Source: Acidimicrobiales bacterium | GTDB taxonomy: Bacteria > Actinomycetota > Acidimicrobiia > Acidimicrobiales > JABEUL01 | Reading direction: 5' to 3' | DNA: 10,941 nt | NCBI GenBank assembly: GCA_027451605.1 | Contig: DAIDJA010000028.1 | Coordinates: forward strand, 1-10,941 | Position numbers and translations under genes: made by a program | Notes under the pieces: model-generated | Told to the model about the DNA's origin: nothing | What the model saw: the letters and a program-made list of their open reading frames with translations, nothing else | Database searches by the model: none | In this document: positions 6,969 through 10,941 of the stretch, piece by piece | How the letters are laid out: every line of letters begins with the position of its first letter | Position numbering within the stretch: position 1 is the stretch's first letter

Positions 6969-8089
6969 GCTGTTAACTCCTTACTTGAATTAGTCAAGAT
7001 CTTGTTTCCGTCTTTGGTGACGACGATGGTATCTTCAATCCTTACACCACCCAGATCTTTTAGGTAAATTCCCGGTTCAACGGTTACTACCATGTTCTCA
7101 ACCAGTTTAGTTGAAAAAGAAGAGGCCACCCACGGGAGCTCGTGTATGTCCAAACCCACACCGTGTCCGGTTGAGTGAGTAAAATACTCTTTAAATCCCT
7201 TAGTGCCAATATAGTCTCGACAAATCTTGTCGACCTTGGTGGTAGTTATCCCCGGTTTAACAGAATTGACACCCGACTCTTGAGAGTCTTTAACAATTTG
7301 ATATATCCTTGTAAGCTTTGGATTAGGCTTGCCTACTGCAACCGTTCTTGTCATATCAGAACAATAGCCGTCAACCATCGCCCCAAAGTCACATACTACC
7401 AAGTCACCTTCTCGAAATCTTCTGGCAGTCGGTTTTGCGTGAGGAAGTGCTCCGTTTGGACCTGAAGCGATTATAGATTCAAATGAATTTCCCGAAGCTC
7501 CGGTAAGGCGAATATTATAGTCCAATTCGGCGGCAAAATCAATTTCGGAAACTCCCGGTTTCACCAAAGGCAAAGCCATTTCAAAGGCACTATCGGCACA
7601 ACTGCAGGCAGCCTGTATCCGAGCAACTTCCCCGTCATCTTTTACCAATCGAAGCTGTTCAACAAGATTGCCTGAGGAAACAACGTCGGATCCTTCAAAC
7701 AGGGATGCGAATCGAGTTACGGTATCGAAAGCTATATGTTGACCTTCCACTCCTATCTTTTTGGAATTTTTAACAAATTTTGTCAAACCTTTAATTTGCA
7801 ACTTGGGAGAACAAACCGCTATCTCCGCTTTAACATTGGCATCACTTAACTCTTGGCGTATTTGGATTCCGTAACGACCGTCAGTATAAACAACGGCATC
7901 TGCCGTTTTGGTAACAGCCAAAATGCCAGCCGATCCGCTAAAACCGGTCAGATACCTTATGTTGTTAAGATTAGTAATTAAGAGAGCATCCAGTCCTGCT
8001 TTCTGAATTAATTCCACCAACTTCGGCAATCGTTTATCGACAGCCATTGTAGGCAAACTATCCAGGTTAATTTCCGATACTCGTTTCAT
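6965..8089 (-). CDS. pepP: Xaa-Pro aminopeptidase (M24B metallopeptidase)
   Basis: The enzyme removes an N-terminal residue preceding proline, recycling peptides in the cytoplasm. Residues here are counted from a possible upstream TTG at 8123-8125. I prefer the ATG at 8087-8089 (residue 13, giving 374 aa), because AAAGGA lies just upstream while the TTG lacks a ribosome binding site and falls inside a hairpin. An ATG at residue 27 is also possible. The creatinase-type N-terminal domain covers about 31-160 (NIRYLTGFSGSAG, TDGRYGIQ). The pita-bread domain has the metal ligands D246 and D257 (CDFGAMVDGYCSDMTRT), H321 (HSTGHGVGLDIHE), E350 (TVEPGIY) and E364 (GVRIED), all present, so it should be active. 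H229 and H328 match the substrate-site histidines. The symbol pepQ is used for similar genes in other annotations. Confidence 0.92.
   Translation of the reverse strand: MKRVSEINLDSLPTMAVDKRLPKLVELIQKAGLDALLITNLNNIRYLTGFSGSAGILAVTKTADAVVYTDGRYGIQIRQELSDANVKAEIAVCSPKLQIKGLTKFVKNSKKIGVEGQHIAFDTVTRFASLFEGSDVVSSGNLVEQLRLVKDDGEVARIQAACSCADSAFEMALPLVKPGVSEIDFAAELDYNIRLTGASGNSFESIIASGPNGALPHAKPTARRFREGDLVVCDFGAMVDGYCSDMTRTVAVGKPNPKLTRIYQIVKDSQESGVNSVKPGITTTKVDKICRDYIGTKGFKEYFTHSTGHGVGLDIHELPWVASSFSTKLVENMVVTVEPGIYLKDLGGVRIEDTIVVTKDGNKILTNSSKELTA
6977..6982 (-). promoter_or_regulatory. Strong Shine-Dalgarno site of efp inside pepP
   Basis: AAGGAG on the minus strand lies 8 bases before the efp ATG, inside the last codons of pepP. 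Together with the ATGA stop/start overlap it suggests that efp is both independently initiated and coupled to pepP translation. It is the best ribosome binding site in the operon. Confidence 0.8.
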
Positions 8090-8124
8090 TTTGTCCTTTA
8101 TTTTTCCGTGCCACAAGAGGCTCA

Positions 8125-8151
8125 AATAGTCAACGGCCTATGCTGACTATT
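8125..8151 (-). promoter_or_regulatory. Intercistronic hairpin straddling the aroQ stop codon
   Basis: AATAGTCA and TGACTATT form a perfect 8-bp inverted repeat (8125-8132 and 8144-8151), extendable by one G-U and one C-G pair, with a loop of about 7 bases. On the mRNA it begins within the last aroQ codons, includes the TAG stop, and ends about 35 bases before the preferred pepP start. No T-run follows, so it is unlikely to be a terminator. A role in mRNA processing or in uncoupling pepP translation from aroQ is inference. Confidence 0.5.
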
Positions 8152-8593
8152 GACCACTGGCTTCAAATAACTCTTTTAAGGCAAAGACGGCTATTTTATA
8201 ACCCAACAGTCCGAATCCTGCTATCGAACCGCTGCCGGAGGACGCAACAACCGAAATTTGACGATAAGGTTCACGTGCTGCGGGATTTGAGATGTGCAAC
8301 TCGATTACTTTCCCACGATAACCTTTTAACGCATCGCCGATAGCCCAGGAGTAGTGTGTCAGGGCTCCGAGATTTACTATTAATCCTTCGTATTTATTGT
8401 TTGCGTCGTGAATCACTCTTATTATTTCGGATTCTGACTCCGAATTAAAACATTGAAGATCTAAACCGAATGACGACGCAGCTTCTTTAGCCATATTTTC
8501 ATAGTCGGACAGTGTCAAGTTGCCATACACTTCCGGTTGGCGTATAGAAAGTTGTGATAAATTTGGTCCGTTTATCAATAAAATTTTGTTCAT
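8147..8593 (-). CDS. aroQ: Type II 3-dehydroquinate dehydratase
   Basis: It converts 3-dehydroquinate to 3-dehydroshikimate, the third step of the shikimate pathway; the family forms dodecamers. The 148 residues are the standard length. The motif LLINGPNLSQLSIRQPEVYG (5-24) contains N11, R18 and the catalytic Y23. VNLGALTHYS (73-82) supplies N74 and H80. ELHISN (98-103) has the catalytic H100, and AREPYR (106-111) the substrate-binding arginines. The segment after this reads QISVVAS where many relatives have a basic or histidine-containing R-H-S pattern, and the NPGALTH motif is NLGALTH, so the enzyme is somewhat divergent but keeps all main catalytic residues. The ATG at 8591-8593 has only a short AGG about 6 bases upstream. 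It is the first gene of the operon with pepP, efp and nusB. Confidence 0.95.
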   Translation of the reverse strand: MNKILLINGPNLSQLSIRQPEVYGNLTLSDYENMAKEAASSFGLDLQCFNSESESEIIRVIHDANNKYEGLIVNLGALTHYSWAIGDALKGYRGKVIELHISNPAAREPYRQISVVASSGSGSIAGFGLLGYKIAVFALKELFEASGQ

Positions 8594-9070
8594 TTTTTGC
8601 CTGTTATTTAGATCTTCTCAAATTTATCCGCTCGCAAACAATCTTGAGCCATGTTTCAAATTTCAGCCATGCAGTAATTTTTAGTTTGTGCAGATCGAAA
8701 TATATCAACTCAATTTAGATTCAACAATTTATCCTAAATTTATAATTACCAAATTTACTGAAGATCGTACTGCTTGTACAAATCTATTTTAATCCCTGTA
8801 CGAATTCAAGATAATCAAAGGGGCCGATAAAGCTACACAAAATAAGATCTTTCAGACAAAGTAGATTTCGCCTATAGACTTAAATTAAATAAGCTAAATG
8901 ATGAGATTGTTGCAAGAAATATAGATATCATTGACCGGGCAAAAGCATAAATAAGTTTAGGCTTTGGACGACAAGTTGAATGCTTGCACATTCAAAGATA
9001 GGTCAGCAAAAACTTGCACTTTTACGTCCTTAGCCGAGGTGAGTTTTTCTAACCAAAGAGTATTCCTATT
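8594..9070. other. AT-rich spacer between the SWIM protein gene and aroQ
   Basis: About 477 bases with no gene I can support. It contains the aroQ promoter candidate, a direct repeat AGCCATG at 8647-8653 and 8665-8671 in the aroQ leader (18-base period), and a 7-bp inverted repeat TTGAATG/CATTCAA at 8976-8982 and 8989-8995 about 75 bases downstream of the SWIM gene stop. The inverted repeat has a 6-base loop and no T-run, so it is only a weak terminator candidate. A plus-strand frame at 8846-8950 reads protein-like but has no start. Confidence 0.45.
8699..8727 (-). promoter_or_regulatory. Candidate promoter of the aroQ-pepP-efp-nusB operon
   Basis: On the minus strand TTGTTG (8722-8727) lies 17 bases upstream of TATATT (8699-8704), which is preceded by TGA (extended -10). 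Transcription would start near 8692, giving a leader of roughly 100 bases before aroQ. The surroundings are very AT-rich, so chance matches are likely; TTGGTA/TAAATT further upstream is a weaker alternative. Confidence 0.4.
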
Positions 9071-9976
9071 TCAGTCTTCTTCATTTTCCAAGAGCATGCT
9101 CAGTTTGGGGAAAGCATCATAGGCCGGTTCAAGTATTGACATCAAATCGGGCACTCCTAATTCGACTTTTAGAAGATCCTTTGCTCCGTCAAGTGCAGCC
9201 TTAGCCCTAAAACCGTATTCGTCAGGTTCAACTAGATATCGTTTTATTTCGGGAATATCTGCTATCTTCCAGTAGGTTTTTGGGGTCAATTTTTCAACTT
9301 TAACTTCAGATATAACCGCATTTTGCCATGAAGTCGACTCTGATCGTTTTCTAATGGCAAATTTAATAACTCCTTGCTGTGTCGACAGAGATTCCAATAG
9401 TTCTTTTTTGGAACGTCCGCGCCAAGCAAAGATAAGGAAAGGGTCTTCATCAAGACGTTCACCGACGAGGTACAGTACAGCGGCGACATGCTTGCAGGGA
9501 TTGCTCCAGTCCGGACAGCTACACTCCGTAGCTAAGTCTGAGGGCTTTTGGGGAAGTAATGAGATATTACAGGCCTTGAAGACTTCATCAATATTGGCCG
9601 GCATTTCACCTCCAAGAAGTTTGGCAAGAAACAGTGCGCTTTCAGCCATTTTCGACTCCGCGTTTTCCCAATCTTTCTCCGTGAGAGCGTGCAATTTCAC
9701 CGTCACCTTATACGGGGTTCTCCTGGAACCCTGAACTCGTGCTGAGATAACACCGGGTGCAAAATCAAGTGTTAAAACTTGACCTTGCCGGGCATATGAT
9801 TTTCCTCTGCTGAGTCGTGCTCCAATTCCAAAACTCTCGAGAACTGAGATGAAATTTCTTCCCCACCAGGTTTCGGCGACGTTTCCGGAGCGACTTTTAG
9901 ACTTAATGCCATCGGCTTTGATAGCTGAGCGTTTTTCGTAAAATTCATAACCTCCGTACCAACCTGATCTTGCCAC
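9071..9976 (-). CDS. SWIM zinc-finger protein, partner of SNF2 helicase
   Basis: The 301-residue protein has a SWIM motif C-x-C-x6-C-x-H at C152, C154, C161 and H163 (CSCPDWSNPCKH), a zinc-binding fold thought to mediate DNA or protein contacts. The N-terminal 120 residues contain WWGRNFISVLESFG and LSRGKSYARQGQV, typical of the SWIM proteins encoded beside SNF2 helicases in actinobacteria and cyanobacteria. The tail is acidic (ENEED). No catalytic domain is visible. The GTG at 9974-9976 is preceded by GGAGG 9 bases upstream and starts one base after the SNF2 stop, so the two genes are cotranscribed and probably coupled. Inference: the product works with the helicase on DNA or nucleoprotein; the process is unknown. 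Confidence 0.88.
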   Translation of the reverse strand: MARSGWYGGYEFYEKRSAIKADGIKSKSRSGNVAETWWGRNFISVLESFGIGARLSRGKSYARQGQVLTLDFAPGVISARVQGSRRTPYKVTVKLHALTEKDWENAESKMAESALFLAKLLGGEMPANIDEVFKACNISLLPQKPSDLATECSCPDWSNPCKHVAAVLYLVGERLDEDPFLIFAWRGRSKKELLESLSTQQGVIKFAIRKRSESTSWQNAVISEVKVEKLTPKTYWKIADIPEIKRYLVEPDEYGFRAKAALDGAKDLLKVELGVPDLMSILEPAYDAFPKLSMLLENEED

Positions 9977-9977
9977 T

Positions 9978-10941
9978 TTAAATTTCCTCCATTGCTTCAG
10001 AGGAAAGCCTTATGACTGAGATTAAATCGTCGGTCGAAAGTTCTGTCAGCCAGCCATCTCCGGTACCAATTACCTTCTTGGATAAGGTCCTCTTACCTTC
10101 TATAACATCGTCGATCATCTCTTCAAGGGTTCCAACACAAATTAACTTTCTTAGTTGCACATCCTTTGTCTGCCCAATTCTATAAGCACGATCAGTTGCT
10201 TGATCCTCAACTGCTGGATTCCACCACCTATCAAAGTGAATAACATGGTTGGCCGCAGTGAGGTTAAGACCAACACCACCCGACTTAAGGCTCGACACCA
10301 AAATTGTAGGTCCGCCATCACCCTGAAACCTCTCAACTATTTCATCTCTTCTGGCCTTTGATACGTCTCCTTTAATCAGTGCGGTTGGTATTGCTTTTTC
10401 TGTTGAGAAATAGTCCGCAAGCATGGTTGACATCTCGGCAAACTGAGAAAAAACTATTGCCTTCTCATTCACGGATACAATTTCTTCGACGATACTTTCC
10501 AGACGATCAAGCTTCCCCGATCTTTTGAACAAATTATCTTTGGTGACAGAAAAGAGTGCCGGATGATCGCAAATCTGTTTTAGACGGAGCAGCGTGCTTA
10601 AAATTAGACCTCGTCTTTCCATACCGTCTGCGCCGGAGATAAAATTCATCATATTATTTACTACAGATTGATAAAGGGATGCCTGTTCTGCGGAAAGATT
10701 GCAATAAACTTTCATCTCAAGTTTTTCGGGAAGGTCCGAAATGATTTTCTTATCGGTCTTTAATCGTCTCAAGATAAAAGGTGCAGTTATTGTTTTGAGC
10801 CTTTTTGCGGCATTGTTATCGCCGTAACGCTCAATTGGAATAGAAAACTTAGTCTTAAATCCCGATTTGGAGCCGAGGAGTCCGGGGTTCAGATACTCCA
10901 TTATCGACCATAGCTCGGTCAGTCGATTTTCTACCAGATCG
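9978..10941 (-). CDS. SNF2-family DNA-dependent ATPase/helicase, C-terminal part (5' end outside window)
   Basis: The frame is open to the right edge. The first complete codons read DLVENRLTELWSIMEYLNPG, matching the end of the SNF2 ATPase lobe (usually GTPIENRL-x-ELW), so the ATG at 10901 is internal and not a start. Counting from the edge, 320 residues are visible. They include APFILRRLKTDK (53-64), the helicase-C motif IV region KAIVFSQF (160-167), and motifs V and VI: GGVGLNLTAANHVIHFDRWWNPA, then EDQATDRAYRIGQ with arginines R251 and R254. SNF2 proteins translocate on double-stranded DNA using ATP to remodel protein-DNA complexes; in bacteria the target is mostly unknown. The missing N-terminal half should hold Walker A and DEAH-type boxes. 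The stop is followed after one base by the SWIM protein gene. Confidence 0.95.
   Translation of the reverse strand, partial: DLVENRLTELWSIMEYLNPGLLGSKSGFKTKFSIPIERYGDNNAAKRLKTITAPFILRRLKTDKKIISDLPEKLEMKVYCNLSAEQASLYQSVVNNMMNFISGADGMERRGLILSTLLRLKQICDHPALFSVTKDNLFKRSGKLDRLESIVEEIVSVNEKAIVFSQFAEMSTMLADYFSTEKAIPTALIKGDVSKARRDEIVERFQGDGGPTILVSSLKSGGVGLNLTAANHVIHFDRWWNPAVEDQATDRAYRIGQTKDVQLRKLICVGTLEEMIDDVIEGKRTLSKKVIGTGDGWLTELSTDDLISVIRLSSEAMEEI
9986..9990 (-). promoter_or_regulatory. Shine-Dalgarno site of the SWIM protein gene inside the SNF2 gene
   Basis: GGAGG within the last codons of the SNF2 gene lies 9 bases before the GTG at 9976. It supports GTG as the SWIM gene start and indicates translation coupled to the helicase gene. 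Confidence 0.6.

Noticed and set aside
8123..8125. TTG start for pepP
   Set aside because: It lacks a ribosome binding site and lies in the intercistronic hairpin; the family's N-terminal domain begins about 30 residues later and the ATG at 8089 has AAAGGA upstream.
10899..10901. ATG as start of a 307-residue helicase gene
   Set aside because: The frame continues upstream to the window edge and encodes the conserved VENRLTELWSI segment, so this methionine is internal to a longer SNF2 gene.

Overview
The window looks like chromosomal DNA of a low-to-moderate GC (roughly 42%) member of the Actinomycetota, probably uncultured. Three things point there. The elongation factor P is closest to my recollection of actinobacterial EF-P (STNDLKNGM start, MQYLYKDGD segment). 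The gene order aroQ-pepP-efp-nusB is the one common in Actinomycetota and Bacillota. The secreted giant protein carries SC-x(5-7)-FC beta-propeller repeats of a kind frequent in Acidimicrobiia-like actinobacteria. The exact class is inference. All eight supported genes lie on the minus strand, so reading along transcription goes from the right edge to the left.

Right edge (about 10941 to 9071): the C-terminal half of a SNF2-family DNA-dependent ATPase runs in from outside the window. One base after its stop comes a SWIM zinc-finger protein. The two are almost certainly one transcript and probably one functional unit. A 477-base AT-rich spacer follows, holding a candidate promoter and a short direct repeat that serve the next gene.

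Middle (8593 to 5962): a compact housekeeping operon, aroQ (type II 3-dehydroquinase), pepP (M24 Xaa-Pro aminopeptidase), efp (EF-P) and nusB (antitermination factor). pepP and efp overlap by four bases (ATGA) with a strong Shine-Dalgarno sequence inside pepP. A perfect 8-bp hairpin straddles the aroQ stop codon. The operon pairs shikimate-pathway and peptide-turnover functions with translation and transcription accessory factors.

Left half (5961 to 1): a 362-base spacer leads to a solitary AAA ATPase with a DUF4143 domain. It has an excellent extended -10 promoter placed so close to the ATG that the mRNA should be leaderless. After another long AT-rich spacer with a good promoter comes the most striking object: an uninterrupted reading frame of at least 1310 codons that leaves the window at base 1. 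It encodes a secreted YD-repeat (RHS/WapA-like) protein with an N-terminal signal sequence, a DUF6531-like start, YD repeats carrying a recurrent cysteine pair, and then a block of Cys-containing propeller repeats. Its C-terminus, where a toxin or anchor would sit, is outside the window.

No tRNA, rRNA, CRISPR array, insertion sequence or convincing Rho-independent terminator was seen. The accessory content is the YD protein and the AAA/DUF4143 ATPase; the rest looks like core genome.
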